This document shows positions 22,700 through 31,006 of a DNA stretch of 36,717 nt, in pieces. Below the pieces are notes generated by a model. The model was not told where the DNA came from and did not search any database. It saw nothing but the letters and a program-made list of their open reading frames with translations. Position 1 is the first letter of the stretch; the number at the start of each line of letters is the position of its first letter. A program made the translations under genes and the position numbers. Source of the stretch: Stenotrophomonas maltophilia (lineage in GTDB: Bacteria; Pseudomonadota; Gammaproteobacteria; Xanthomonadales; Xanthomonadaceae); assembly GCA_002387845.1 (NCBI GenBank), contig DGLB01000028.1:27516-64232 (forward strand), given 5' to 3'.

Positions 22700-23602
22700 C
22701 TATCGATCCATCGTGACACCCATGCGCGCATAGGCGCGCGGGGCGGTGCCATCGGTCAACGCGCGGCGGAACAGCGGGGCCATGCCGGCCAGCATCCGCG
22801 CCGACGTGGCCGCCTGCAGGTGCTGCAGCGGCGTGCGCTCCAGCATGGCCTCGGCCCACTCCGGCAGCAGCGCCGCCCCCGCCCCCAGGAACAGCTCGCG
22901 CGACAGCCCGGCCATCGGTACGGGCAGTCGAATACCCGACAGCACGCCCAGTACCTCGCGCGAACGCGCATCGAACCGCAGTTGCGGCTGCTGCGTGGCG
23001 AAGTACGCCGTAACCGCCGCCTCGCTGGCCGGTACATCCGTTGCACCCAGGGCCTCGGCGACGCGCCGGTACTCGTTGTAGTACTGGTCTGCGAACGCCG
23101 GCGATGCATCGCGGCAGTAGCGGCGATAGCCCTGCAGGAAGCCATACGCCTCCGTCACATGCACCCAGGTGAGCAGTGCGGGATCATCCGCGGCGTACGC
23201 CTGCCCATCCGGGGTGTGACCGCGCACCTGCGCATGAATGCGCTTCACCTTGGCGACCAGCGCCTCCACCTCGCCCCTGGGCGCATAGCTGGTGCCGGCC
23301 ACGAACGCGGTGGTGCGGCGCAGCCGCCCGACCAGGTCGTCGCGGAAGTTGGAATGGTCATACACCCCCGCCAGGGCCAGCGGATGCAGGGTCTGCAGCA
23401 TCAGCGCGCACAGCCCGCCAGCGAGCATGCCCGGGAGTTCCGCGTGCACCTGCCAGGTAGCGCTGTCCGGGCCGAACCAGCCCGGGTCGCCCAGCGGGTG
23501 GTCATAGTTGATGCCGCTTTCACCGCGCGGAAAAGCGCCCATCACCCAGCGTCGGATCGACGCGGTGGCGGGGGTGGAGAGGCGGTGCAGCAGTGACGGC
23601 AT
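22700..23602 (-). CDS. MpaB/DUF2236-family oxygenase
   Basis: A 300-residue protein of the latex-clearing/MpaB (DUF2236) family. Recognisable features are LQTLHPLALAGVYDHSNFRD (a histidine-rich motif for the family's heme/metal site), RRTTAFVAGTSYAPRGEVEA, VRGHTPDGQAYAADDPALL, TWVHVTEAYGFLQGYRRY and DQYYNEYRRVAEALG. Members are oxidases or oxygenases with a b-type heme or iron; the bacterial substrate is mostly unknown. It has no signal peptide. I chose ATG 23602 (MPSLLHRLSTPATASIRR); the longer frame to 23653 would cross the hairpin at 23623-23648. It is divergent from the membrane protein gene at 23969 over a gap rich in TGTCGCA. Confidence 0.88.
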   Translation of the reverse strand: MPSLLHRLSTPATASIRRWVMGAFPRGESGINYDHPLGDPGWFGPDSATWQVHAELPGMLAGGLCALMLQTLHPLALAGVYDHSNFRDDLVGRLRRTTAFVAGTSYAPRGEVEALVAKVKRIHAQVRGHTPDGQAYAADDPALLTWVHVTEAYGFLQGYRRYCRDASPAFADQYYNEYRRVAEALGATDVPASEAAVTAYFATQQPQLRFDARSREVLGVLSGIRLPVPMAGLSRELFLGAGAALLPEWAEAMLERTPLQHLQAATSARMLAGMAPLFRRALTDGTAPRAYARMGVTMDR

Positions 23603-23968
23603 GACAGGTCCGAAGGGGTGCGACAACCGCGCGAATCTGCGCGGTTGTGTCAATTCTGCGTGATCTGCGACAGGGGGGCCATGGCGAACGCTGGTCCAGG
23701 CTGAAAAATTTGCGTATGCAGCACGAACGCCGTCGGTATTGCGGGAAGGTGCGGGGAATTTTCATGTCGCAGTGCGCAATATTTTCGTCGCACCGCGCAT
23801 TCAGAAATGACCCCTGCGGCGATTTGTCGCACTGCCCATTGCCAAGCGGAATGAAAGTGCTACTACTGAATGCACGGTCGGGCTTACCCGGCTGCATGGT
23901 TGGCCGGTTTGTCCGGCGTTACAAACGTACGTCCAATGCGCAACCGCTCGTTCCTCAAGGAGCTCGTG
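23603..23968. promoter_or_regulatory. 366-base divergent region with repeated TGTCGCA heptamers
   Basis: No gene is supported here. TGTCGCA occurs on the minus strand at 23619-23625 and 23666-23672, and on the plus strand at 23765-23771 and 23825-23831; CGTCGCA at 23786-23792 is a one-base variant. Each motif points toward the gene on its own side. TTGCCA (23839-23844)-N16-TACTAC (23861-23866) is a possible promoter for the membrane gene, with a heptamer 7 bases upstream of its -35. A perfect 10-bp hairpin (ACAACCGCGC/GCGCGGTTGT, 23623-23648) lies on the MpaB side, next to TTGACA on the minus strand (23648-23653). A decayed SMAG-like hairpin is at about 23876-23893. Confidence 0.6.
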
Positions 23969-24583
23969 ATGATCGCTTTGTTCAAAGGTTTGGGATTGCT
24001 GCTCCAGGACAACGAGCTGTACCGCAGCCCGTTCGAGAAGCAGGTCGCGCATTGGCGCAACAAGAGTGAACAGCAGATCCGTGAAGAAGTAAGCACCCTG
24101 GCCAAGGCCAAGGGCCAGTGGCTGATGGCGTCCATCGTGGGCTGGCAGGCGGCTTCGCTGCTGATCCTCGGGCTGATTGCCAACTACCTGTGGAAGGACG
24201 ACTTCCATATCACCTTCACCCGCGTGGTGATCGTGTTCGGGTCCTGGGTGTCGATCCTGTTCGTGATCTGGTTCATGGCCAACATGTTCGACCACACCGC
24301 CGGCTTCGAGCGCTGGATGAAGGCCTTCAACAGCCGCGCGCGCATCACCAGCGACGCCGACACGGTGGAATGCGTGGCCGAGGCGCTGGACATGGCACAG
24401 CATTATCCGGAAGTGCTGGACTACAAGCAGGCGGTGACCGCCAAGCGCGAGCTGCGGCATGAAGACATCCGGATCATGCGCGAGATTGGCCGCATGAAGC
24501 AGCATTCGGAGCTGGTGGGGCAGCTCAACCACGTGGGCGAGCAGGACGGGCGGCATAACCTGCATCTGCAGCCGGCGTTTTAA
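23969..24583 (+). CDS. Two-helix membrane protein of unknown function
   Basis: A 204-residue protein. An N-terminal amphipathic region (MIALFKGLGLLLQDNELYRS) and a charged helix (RNKSEQQIREEVSTLAKAKG) are followed by two membrane helices (about 52-72, MASIVGWQAASLLILGLIAN, and 82-105, RVVIVFGSWVSILFVIWFMA), then a long, charged cytoplasmic helical tail (about 110-204) with ITSDADTVECVAEALDMAQH and DIRIMREIGRMKQHSELVGQ. I do not recognise the family. AAGGAG lies 7 bases before the ATG at 23969, a strong ribosome-binding site, which decides the start. It is followed by two SMAG units and a terminator. Its upstream gap carries several TGTCGCA motifs. Confidence 0.85.
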   Translation: MIALFKGLGLLLQDNELYRSPFEKQVAHWRNKSEQQIREEVSTLAKAKGQWLMASIVGWQAASLLILGLIANYLWKDDFHITFTRVVIVFGSWVSILFVIWFMANMFDHTAGFERWMKAFNSRARITSDADTVECVAEALDMAQHYPEVLDYKQAVTAKRELRHEDIRIMREIGRMKQHSELVGQLNHVGEQDGRHNLHLQPAF

Positions 24584-24586
24584 AGC

Positions 24587-24650
24587 AGCGGGGCGAGCCC
24601 CGCTCTACGTTGACGGACGTTTTAGAGCAGCGGGGCGAGCCCCGCTCTAC
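24587..24650 (-). repeat. Two SMAG/REP units in 42-bp phase
   Basis: Two identical 22-base hairpins of the form AGCGGGGCGAGCCCCGCT ending CTAC (24587-24608 and 24629-24650) separated by 20 bases. On the minus strand each begins with GTAG. The stem CGGGGC with a GA loop differs from the CCGGGC unit at 6230. They sit 4 bases after the membrane protein stop, before the terminator. Confidence 0.9.
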
Positions 24651-24687
24651 GTCGGCGTAGCTGATCGTTGAAATCGTGGGGGGTCCC

Positions 24688-24725
24688 AATGCCACCGTGG
24701 CTGCCACGGTGGCATTGCTTTTTTT
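24688..24725 (+). terminator. Strong intrinsic terminator between converging genes
   Basis: A perfect 13-bp stem (arms AATGCCACCGTGG and CCACGGTGGCATT, loop CTG) followed by GC and seven T. The T-run overlaps the TAA stop codon of the LytTR regulator (24724-24726) on the other strand. Confidence 0.95.
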
Positions 24726-25497
24726 ACATCCCGCGGAACAGGCTCATGAACGGCTGGCTGACGTTCAACACTTCCGGTCGCTGCTTCAGCCGCAGCTGGC
24801 CGCGCCCGGTATCGTCGCGGCTGACCGCCGCCACCGCCTTCATGTTGACGATGGTCGAGCGGTGGATCTGGCGGAACTTCTGCGGGTCCAGCACTTCCAG
24901 CAGTTCACGCAGCGGTGTGCGCAGCAGGCTCTCTCCGGCCTCGGTCACCACCGTGGTGTATTTGCTGTCGGCGCGGAAATACATCACGTCGTCCAGCATG
25001 ATCAGCTGGGTGTCACGCCCATTGCTCGCGGTGATCCAGGCCAGCGGCGGCGCGTTGCTGTGCGCACCCGGGGCCTGCCCCAGCCGCTGCAGCAGCTGCT
25101 CCAGCATGGCATTGTCCGGCCGGCCCAGCTGCATGCGGCTGAGAATGCGTTCGCGGGTGGCCAGCAGGCGCTCGTCGCTGACCGGCTTGAGCAGGTAATC
25201 CATTGCGCCCTGCTCGAAGGCATCGATCGCATACTGGTCATAGGCGGTGACGAACACCACCTGGGTGCGCGGACTGATCTCCGGCAGGGCGCGCGCCACT
25301 TCGATGCCACTGATGCCCGGCATGCGGATATCGAGGAAGGCCAGATCCGGTTTCAATTCGGCCAGCCGCTCCAGCGCGCTGGCGCCGTCCTCGCATTCGG
25401 CCACCCGCCGCAGTTCCGGCCACAGCCGGCCCAGCTGGGCCACCAGTGACTGCCGCAGCAGGTCTTCGTCTTCGGCAATGAGTGCGTCAAGCTGCAT
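24724..25497 (-). CDS. LytTR-family response regulator
   Basis: A 257-residue two-component regulator: receiver domain (1-120) with the phospho-acceptor D56 in LAFLDIRMPGISG, the conserved threonine in VVFVTAYDQYA and the lysine K104 in DYLLKPVS, followed by a LytTR DNA-binding domain (about 150-255) with LDDVMYFRADSKYTTVVT, LRTPLRELLEVLDPQKFRQI and HRSTIVNMKAVAAV. LytTR regulators bind direct repeats upstream of targets. The start MQLDALIAEDED overlaps the end of the kinase gene by 11 bases, so the pair is coupled. Related systems control extracellular polysaccharide, autolysis or peptide uptake; the targets here are unknown. Confidence 0.95.
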   Translation of the reverse strand: MQLDALIAEDEDLLRQSLVAQLGRLWPELRRVAECEDGASALERLAELKPDLAFLDIRMPGISGIEVARALPEISPRTQVVFVTAYDQYAIDAFEQGAMDYLLKPVSDERLLATRERILSRMQLGRPDNAMLEQLLQRLGQAPGAHSNAPPLAWITASNGRDTQLIMLDDVMYFRADSKYTTVVTEAGESLLRTPLRELLEVLDPQKFRQIHRSTIVNMKAVAAVSRDDTGRGQLRLKQRPEVLNVSQPFMSLFRGM

Positions 25498-26809
25498 GGA
25501 TGGCCTCGCGCGCGTCACGCGGCAGGGTGATGGTGGCGGCGACGCCACTCGGGAAGTTGCTGACAATGGCCACGCCGGCACGTTCACCGCAGGTCAGGCG
25601 CAGGCGTTCGCGCAGGTTCTTCAGGCCGATGCCGGTACCGCTGGTGCTCTGGCCGAAGCCCAGCCCGTCGTCGGCCACGGTCAGGGTGACGTGGTCGTCG
25701 AACCCGCGCGCGATGATCCAGATGGTGCCGCCACCGGGCTTGGGTTCCAGCCCATGCTTGATCGCGTTTTCCACCAGGGTCTGCAGCGCCATCGACGGCA
25801 GCGGCAGGCCGTTCAGTGCCGGCGGCACGTCCACCTGCAGGGCAAGCCGCGCGCCCATGCGGATCTTCAGGATTTCCAGATAGGCCTGGGTGCGCTCCAG
25901 TTCCACGCCGAGGGTGGACATGGATTCGTCCACGCTTGGCAGCGAACTGCGCAGGTATTGAATCAGGTGCCCCAGCATCTGGTCGGCGCGCGGCGGGTCG
26001 GTGCGGGTCAGCACCTGCGCGTTGGCCAGGGTGTTGTACAGGAAGTGCGGTTCCACCTGCGCGTGCAGCAGGTTCAAGCGCGCTACCGACAGTTCCTTTT
26101 CGGTGGCGGTCTGCTCGGCGGCGGCCTGTTCGTCGCGGCGCTGCTCGGCCACGCGGCGGGTGATGGCACGGCTGACCGCCTCGGCGTTCTCGTAGTTGCT
26201 GCCTTCGTCCACCGCCAGCAGGTCGGCCCAGACACCGGCATCGGGTTCGAACAGCAGGGTCACGCTGCAGGTGCCCTGCCCCGGGGTCACCGTGGCCAGC
26301 ACGCTGTTGCGCTTGATCGCCAGCCGCGCCGGCAGGTTCCAGCGTGACGGCGGGCGGCCGTTGTAGGGGTCCACGCGGCGCACGTAGGCACGCACCTGCA
26401 GGCTGCCGGCGGCGCTTTCGATGTCTTCCACGCGCGGCAGTTCGGCAATGGCTTTTTCCACCACGTCGAAGGCCGCGCCGGCATCCATCGGCACCTCGAT
26501 CTGGCGGCGCTGGCGGCTGGACAGCGAGGTGGCGTCCAGGCGGCCCGCAATCAGCCAGACCCGGCGCAGGTGGGTGATGCAGCTGCCCAGCGCGGAAATC
26601 ATCAGGAACAGGGCCAGCAGGCCGAACACCCAGCCCGGGCCTTCGTCCATGCCGTGGAAGATGCCGCTCCAGACGAAGCCGGCCACCACGATGGCGAGGG
26701 CCCAGGCAGCCAGAATGCGGAGAATCAGGGCGAGGCTGGCGAACACGGCGGCGTCTTCACGATGGGATGGTGTGAGGATAGACCTGCCCGTTGGGGGAAC
26801 AAGGGGCAT
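25487..26809 (-). CDS. LytS-type sensor histidine kinase
   Basis: A membrane kinase of up to 440 residues. Two N-terminal helices (about 22-50 and 60-82) lie before a cytoplasmic region that contains an unusual linker domain (about 100-200, RRQIEVPMDAGAAFDVVEKA onward), a coiled stretch (RRDEQAAAEQTATEKELSVA), a His_kinase domain with the phospho-accepting histidine H255 in LHAQVEPHFLYNTLANA, and HATPase_c with LVENAIKHG, VADDGLGFG and GIGLKNLRERL. It phosphorylates the adjacent LytTR regulator. The start is uncertain: ATG 26809 has no good ribosome-binding site, and GTG at 26746 opens directly into the first helix. There is no large extracellular sensor, so the signal may be sensed in the membrane. 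Confidence 0.93.
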   Translation of the reverse strand: MPLVPPTGRSILTPSHREDAAVFASLALILRILAAWALAIVVAGFVWSGIFHGMDEGPGWVFGLLALFLMISALGSCITHLRRVWLIAGRLDATSLSSRQRRQIEVPMDAGAAFDVVEKAIAELPRVEDIESAAGSLQVRAYVRRVDPYNGRPPSRWNLPARLAIKRNSVLATVTPGQGTCSVTLLFEPDAGVWADLLAVDEGSNYENAEAVSRAITRRVAEQRRDEQAAAEQTATEKELSVARLNLLHAQVEPHFLYNTLANAQVLTRTDPPRADQMLGHLIQYLRSSLPSVDESMSTLGVELERTQAYLEILKIRMGARLALQVDVPPALNGLPLPSMALQTLVENAIKHGLEPKPGGGTIWIIARGFDDHVTLTVADDGLGFGQSTSGTGIGLKNLRERLRLTCGERAGVAIVSNFPSGVAATITLPRDAREAIHAA

Positions 26810-26870
26810 GCGACGAAGCCGGGGAATCCGGGGATGAAGCGCGCATCGCCCGGATCCGGGGTTCCGTGGC

Positions 26871-26897
26871 GTGGTGACGCGCCATGCGCGTCACCAC
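26871..26897 (-). repeat. ATG-loop palindrome, copy 2
   Basis: A perfect 12-bp stem (GTGGTGACGCGC/GCGCGTCACCAC) with a loop reading ATG in the gene direction. It lies 10 bases after the M28 peptidase stop. It is the longest of the four copies and also shares the core CGC-ATG-GCG. No T-tract follows. Confidence 0.8.
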
Positions 26898-26907
26898 GTA
26901 GCCCCGA

Positions 26908-28557
26908 TTACCTGCGCTCGGCGGCGCTGGCTTCACGCGGGGCGCGGAACTGCGAATCCTCGCTCCAGTTCGGCCAGGCCCGCGAATTGGCCAGCTGGTT
27001 GCCCAGCGTGTACACCACTTCCAGGTCACGCGCGGCCCCGGCGAAGGTCCAGTCCGGCTGCCACTCGTCGCCCTGCTGGTGGTAGCGCTTGGCGGTGTAG
27101 TCGTCGGACGCCTTCTTGCCGGCTTCCACGCCCCCGTCCACCCAGTCCTGGCCCGCCGAGTACGACACCGCCGGCACGCCGCGCTTGGCGAACGGGAAGT
27201 GATCGGAGCGGAAGAACAGGCCGGCTTCCGGCTTCGGGTCTGGGGTGTAGCGGATGTCCCAGCCCTTGGCCACGTCCTTCAGCTGGTCCAGCAGTTCCAG
27301 CTTGGCCGAACCGTAGATGCCGAAATCGCGCGACGGACCGAACGGGGCCATGCCGTCCATGTTGATCACCGCCACCGTCTTGCCCAGCGGGTACAGCGGA
27401 TGGCTGGCGTAGTACTCCGAGCCCAGCAGGCCCTTTTCCTCGGCGGTGACCGCCAGGAACAGCACCGAACGCTCCGGGCGCTTGCCCTTGGCAAAGCCAC
27501 GCGCCAGTTCCACCAGCGAGGCCGTGCCGCTGGCGTTGTCCAGTGCACCGTTGAAGATGGTGTCGCCGTTCGCGTCTGGCTTGCCCACGCCGATGTGGTC
27601 CCAGTGCGCGCTGTAGATCACCGTTTCATCGGGGTGCTTGCTGCCTTCCAGGCGTGCCGCCACGTTGTGCGAGGTGATCACCTCGGTCTTCACCGCGTAC
27701 TTGGCGGTGAGGGTTTCACCCTTCAGCTCGACCGGCTTGAAGTCCGGCTTCTGCGCCTGCTTCTTCAGCGCCTCGAAATCCTGGCCGGCACGCTTGAACA
27801 GGTCCACCGCCAGGTCGCGCTGGATCCAGCCTTCCAGCAGCGGATGGGCTTCGGCCGGGTTGTCGCGGACCACGTCGAACATGGTGTTGGTGTTGCTGCC
27901 GGCAACGGTGGCCCAGCCATACGAGGCCGGCGCGGTTTCGTGCACGATCAGCACGCCCAGCGCACCCTGGCGGGCACCCTCTTCGTACTTGTAGGTCCAG
28001 CGACCGTAATAGGTCATGCCCTTGCCGTCGAAGGCACCTTCGCCGGTTTCAAAGTCCGGGTCGTTGATCAGCACGACGGCGATCTTGCCCTTCAGGTCCA
28101 CGCCCTTGAAGTCGTCCCAGTGCTTCTCCGGCGCGTTCACGCCGTAGCCCAGGAACACCAGCGGGGCATTCTGGATGTCGACCTCGCTGGCCCCGTTCAT
28201 GGCCGCGCGCACGGCGATTTCCTGGCCCTGGGTGAGCGTCTGCGCTTTGCCCTTGCTGGCCAGCGACAGGCTGGGGGTACCGACAATGTCGCCCTTGCGC
28301 AGCGGCACGGCCTGGGTCCACAGGCGCTTGCCGTCCTTCAGGTCGCCGCCCGGCTGCAGGCCGGCCGCCGCGAACTGTTTGCTGAGGAAGGCGATGGTTT
28401 TTTCTTCGCCGGCGGTGGCCGGGGAGCGGCCCTCGTAGGCGTCCGAGGCCAGTTCCTTGACGTCGGCGGAGATCCGCGCGCCGTCGAATTTCGGCGTCGC
28501 CGCCATCAGCGCGCTGGACACCGACAGGGCCAGCACGCTCAGTACCACTCGTTTCAT
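26908..28557 (-). CDS. Secreted M28-family zinc peptidase
   Basis: A 549-residue exported peptidase. Signal peptide MKRVVLSVLALSVSSALMAA, then an N-terminal segment (FDGARISADVKELASDAYEG), an inserted PA-like domain (about 130-270, IQNAPLVFLGYGVNAPEKHW), and the M28 catalytic domain with zinc ligands in SAHWDHIGVG (H318, H321 region), NGALDNASGTASLVELARG, AVTAEEKGLLGSEYYA (catalytic Glu and zinc Glu), VINMDGMAPFG and RSDHFPFAKRGVPA. Such enzymes remove N-terminal residues or cleave peptides in the periplasm or outside the cell. The ATG at 28557 begins the signal peptide. It lies 83 bases after the operon of exported proteins on the same strand, with palindrome copy 3 between, so partial read-through is possible. 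Confidence 0.96.
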   Translation of the reverse strand: MKRVVLSVLALSVSSALMAATPKFDGARISADVKELASDAYEGRSPATAGEEKTIAFLSKQFAAAGLQPGGDLKDGKRLWTQAVPLRKGDIVGTPSLSLASKGKAQTLTQGQEIAVRAAMNGASEVDIQNAPLVFLGYGVNAPEKHWDDFKGVDLKGKIAVVLINDPDFETGEGAFDGKGMTYYGRWTYKYEEGARQGALGVLIVHETAPASYGWATVAGSNTNTMFDVVRDNPAEAHPLLEGWIQRDLAVDLFKRAGQDFEALKKQAQKPDFKPVELKGETLTAKYAVKTEVITSHNVAARLEGSKHPDETVIYSAHWDHIGVGKPDANGDTIFNGALDNASGTASLVELARGFAKGKRPERSVLFLAVTAEEKGLLGSEYYASHPLYPLGKTVAVINMDGMAPFGPSRDFGIYGSAKLELLDQLKDVAKGWDIRYTPDPKPEAGLFFRSDHFPFAKRGVPAVSYSAGQDWVDGGVEAGKKASDDYTAKRYHQQGDEWQPDWTFAGAARDLEVVYTLGNQLANSRAWPNWSEDSQFRAPREASAAERR

Positions 28558-28611
28558 TGCTCTCTCCACAACGGACCAGAAGCCCGAGTGTAGAGGACGA
28601 AACCCGTGTAG

Positions 28612-28630
28612 GGACACGCCATGCGTGTCC
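28612..28630 (-). repeat. ATG-loop palindrome, copy 3, flanked by GTAG and CTAC
   Basis: An 8-bp stem GGACACGC/GCGTGTCC with an ATG loop in the gene direction, 10 bases after the stop of the FlgT/CsgG-like lipoprotein gene. On the minus strand GTAG lies a few bases before it and CTAC directly after it, which links this family to the SMAG repeats. Confidence 0.8.
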
Positions 28631-28640
28631 GCCCACTACA

Positions 28641-30287
28641 TCACCAGTTCGGATCTTCCGCCGGCGCGGCCGGCTTCGGAGCGGCGGCACGTGCCGGCTT
28701 CGGCTTCGCCGCACCCTCACTGGCCGGTGCCGCCGCCGCGGTCTGCTTTACCGCGCCCGCCTGCTGGCGCAGCTCGATCGAGCCCGGCTTGAACGCCGCA
28801 CCGCCCAGGTCCGCACCCCCCTCGATGGTGCCGTACGAGGTCTGCGAGGCCACGCGGTCAATGCGGATCGTGCAGCACGGCATTTCCGAGCGGCCCAGCG
28901 AACGGCCGGTCTGCGGGTCCTTCAGTTCTTCGCCCAGGCTTACCGCCTGCCAGCGCTGGCCGACCTTCAGCGAATCACCGCCCTGGCTCAGCACCACCTG
29001 GTCGCCGCTGACCGACACCACCGACACCGGGAAGATCTCGGTGATGATCGCGGTACCAATCTGGCCGGACAGCGAATCCATCATCGCCGCAGCCATGCCC
29101 TTGCCGTCCACCACGCGCGGCAGCGTGCTCGGGCCGGTGCCGGCCAGCTGGTGGTCGAAGCTGTCCGACATCACCACCTCGCCGGTGGTGGCATTGACCA
29201 GGCGCAGGGTGATGCGCCCGCCGCCCGAATACGACGTCACCTGGCGGTCGGACATGCGCAGGTTGCGCACGCTGCGCGGGTATTCGAAGCGCTCGATGGT
29301 CGGGATCAGAATCAGGTCGGTGGCCAGCTGCTGGCCCAGCCGCGCGGTGTCCTGCAGGCGCACGTTGCCGCTGTTGATATGGTCGATCTCGGCCTGCAGT
29401 TCATCACCGAACTCACGGTCCAGCACGATGAAACGCTTGGTCTGGGTCAGCGTGTCGTTCAGGCGTGCACGAATGGCGCGTGCCACTTCCTCGCTGTCCA
29501 CGCGACCGTCGCCCACGGCATAGGTGCCGGCGCGCACGCGCGGCTCGGCCACCACGATCTTCGGCCGGCCCTGTTCGTCCGGTGCACGGTACTTGGCAAT
29601 GTCGGCACGCACGCGCACCTTCCAGTAGCTGCGCATCGTGCGGCGGTTGTAGTCGCCCTCGAACGAGCGCGCACCCTGCTTGGCCGACACTTCGGCCTGT
29701 TCCTTGTAACTTTCCTTGACGCTGGCCGATGCCGAGCCACCGCCACCGGACGCTTCGGCCTGCGCCTGCGCCGAACCACTGGCCGACGCCGACGCGGAGT
29801 AGCTGTAGCCTTCGTCACTGGCACGCACGCGTGCAATGACTTCTTCATCCAGCTGGGTCACTTCCTCCTGCGACAGGATTTCATAGCCCAGCACCGCCCC
29901 CTGCGAGGCCGCAATCATCTGCTGGGCGAACGCGTCGGCGCGGATGTCGCCGACGTGCTGCCCGTCCACGTCCACATGCAGGCCGGCGCGGATGCTCTGC
30001 ATCTGGCTGGCCACGCGCACGCCGTTGACCTGCGACACCGCCGACTGCAGCGCATTGAGCACGGCCAGCTCCGGCGTGCTGCCGATGCCCTCCGCTTCGC
30101 GCGCCACCTGGGTGGTGCCACCGAAATCCGGGCCGCCACGCAGCGGCGTCTCTTCCGCGGCGGGTTGTTCCAGTTTCGATTCAGGCTTCGGGGTTGCCGT
30201 GCTCTCTGCCGGTGCCTCCTGCTTGCCGCAAGCGGCAAGCAGTGCAGCGGTGAGGGCCAGGCTCAACAGTCGTACGGAGCTGTGCAT
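28641..30287 (-). CDS. FlgT/CsgG-like lipoprotein (gene D of the exported operon)
   Basis: A 548-residue lipoprotein with lipobox LLAAC at C20, then a disordered linker. Region 1 (about 60-160; EGIGSTPELAVLNALQSAVS, VNGVRV) has the duplicated-alanine helix pattern of FlgT N-terminal domains. A Ser/Ala/Gly-rich loop (about 165-200, SASASASGSAQAQAEASGGG) separates it from a CsgG/FlgT-middle-like domain (about 230-410) with FIVLDREFGDELQAEIDHIN, LGQQLATDLILIPTIERFEY and ITLRLVNATTGEVVMSDSFD. Region 3 (about 435-500, SVVSVSGDQVVLSQGGDSLK) resembles the FlgT C-terminal domain. The tail is Ala/Pro/Lys-rich. FlgT builds the flagellar H-ring in Vibrio and CsgG is the curli secretion pore; these assignments rest on pattern, not alignment. 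It is the last gene of the operon, 24 bases after gene C. Confidence 0.85.
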   Translation of the reverse strand: MHSSVRLLSLALTAALLAACGKQEAPAESTATPKPESKLEQPAAEETPLRGGPDFGGTTQVAREAEGIGSTPELAVLNALQSAVSQVNGVRVASQMQSIRAGLHVDVDGQHVGDIRADAFAQQMIAASQGAVLGYEILSQEEVTQLDEEVIARVRASDEGYSYSASASASGSAQAQAEASGGGGSASASVKESYKEQAEVSAKQGARSFEGDYNRRTMRSYWKVRVRADIAKYRAPDEQGRPKIVVAEPRVRAGTYAVGDGRVDSEEVARAIRARLNDTLTQTKRFIVLDREFGDELQAEIDHINSGNVRLQDTARLGQQLATDLILIPTIERFEYPRSVRNLRMSDRQVTSYSGGGRITLRLVNATTGEVVMSDSFDHQLAGTGPSTLPRVVDGKGMAAAMMDSLSGQIGTAIITEIFPVSVVSVSGDQVVLSQGGDSLKVGQRWQAVSLGEELKDPQTGRSLGRSEMPCCTIRIDRVASQTSYGTIEGGADLGGAAFKPGSIELRQQAGAVKQTAAAAPASEGAAKPKPARAAAPKPAAPAEDPNW

Positions 30288-30311
30288 GCGGGGCCGTTCC
30301 TCAGGGTCGGA

Positions 30312-30977
30312 TCAGAGCGAATCGAGCATCGACTCGGCGTTGCCCGGCACCTTGATCTTGGATGCCTTGGCGAACGTCAGTGCAGCCTTCGACGAGCTGT
30401 ACAGACCCTTCAGGTAGCCCGGCGATTCCTTGGCCACCCATGCACCGGCGGCCAGCTTGCGGCCCACCGTGGCCAGCTGGGTCGCGCCCAGGTTCTTCAT
30501 GCCGCTGGCGAAGTTGCTGGACTCGCCGCTCAGCTTCTGGCCTTCGGCGGCGGAAGCCACCAGCGACACCAGGCCTTCGGCGTAGTGCTGCTTGGACTCG
30601 GCGCTCAGCTCCGGCTTGGCCGCCACGCGTTCGTCAATCGCGGCCTGGGCCGCTTCGCTGACCGACACCGACTTCTTCATCTGGTCGACGTTGACCGAAC
30701 CGGACGACAGCGCCAGGCGCTCGGCTTCCAGCAGCTGCACCTGCTCGGCCAGGCCGAAGGCCTTGGCGAACGAGGTCTGGGCCTGCAGCGAGTGCGACTG
30801 CGAGGACACGAAACGACGCACCAGCGCTTCCTGCGCGGCTTCGTCCGGCACGTTCGCCGAGGACGACGACGCGGTGTTGCCGCCGCCCGCCAGGTCCTTG
30901 AGCTTGCCGAACTGGGCGTGGGCCGGAGCGGTGAAGGCGGTGGCGATGGCCAGGGCGATAAGGGTCTTGCGGATCAT
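30312..30977 (-). CDS. Exported helical protein (gene C of the operon)
   Basis: A 221-residue protein with signal peptide MIRKTLIALAIATAFTAPAH (cleavage at AHA-QFG). The mature part begins with a Gly/Ser-rich stretch (AGGGNTASSSSANVPDE) and is then almost wholly helical: EALVRRFVSSQSHSLQAQTS, FAKAFGLAEQVQLLEAERLA, SVSEAAQAAIDERVAAKPEL, then YAEGLVSLVASAAEGQKLSG and a C-terminal KASKIKVPGNAESMLDSL. No cysteines, no known catalytic motif; I do not recognise the family. It lies between gene B (53 bases upstream, with a hairpin in between) and gene D (24 bases downstream), so it is probably a partner of the two larger proteins. Confidence 0.85.
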   Translation of the reverse strand: MIRKTLIALAIATAFTAPAHAQFGKLKDLAGGGNTASSSSANVPDEAAQEALVRRFVSSQSHSLQAQTSFAKAFGLAEQVQLLEAERLALSSGSVNVDQMKKSVSVSEAAQAAIDERVAAKPELSAESKQHYAEGLVSLVASAAEGQKLSGESSNFASGMKNLGATQLATVGRKLAAGAWVAKESPGYLKGLYSSSKAALTFAKASKIKVPGNAESMLDSL

Positions 30978-31006
30978 GGGAATTCCTTGTTGTTCAATGT
31001 GGGAAT

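Noticed and set aside
23765..23800. A PIP box for an HrpX-type regulator in the TTCGTCGC sequence
   Set aside because: There is no second TTCGB half at 15-base spacing.
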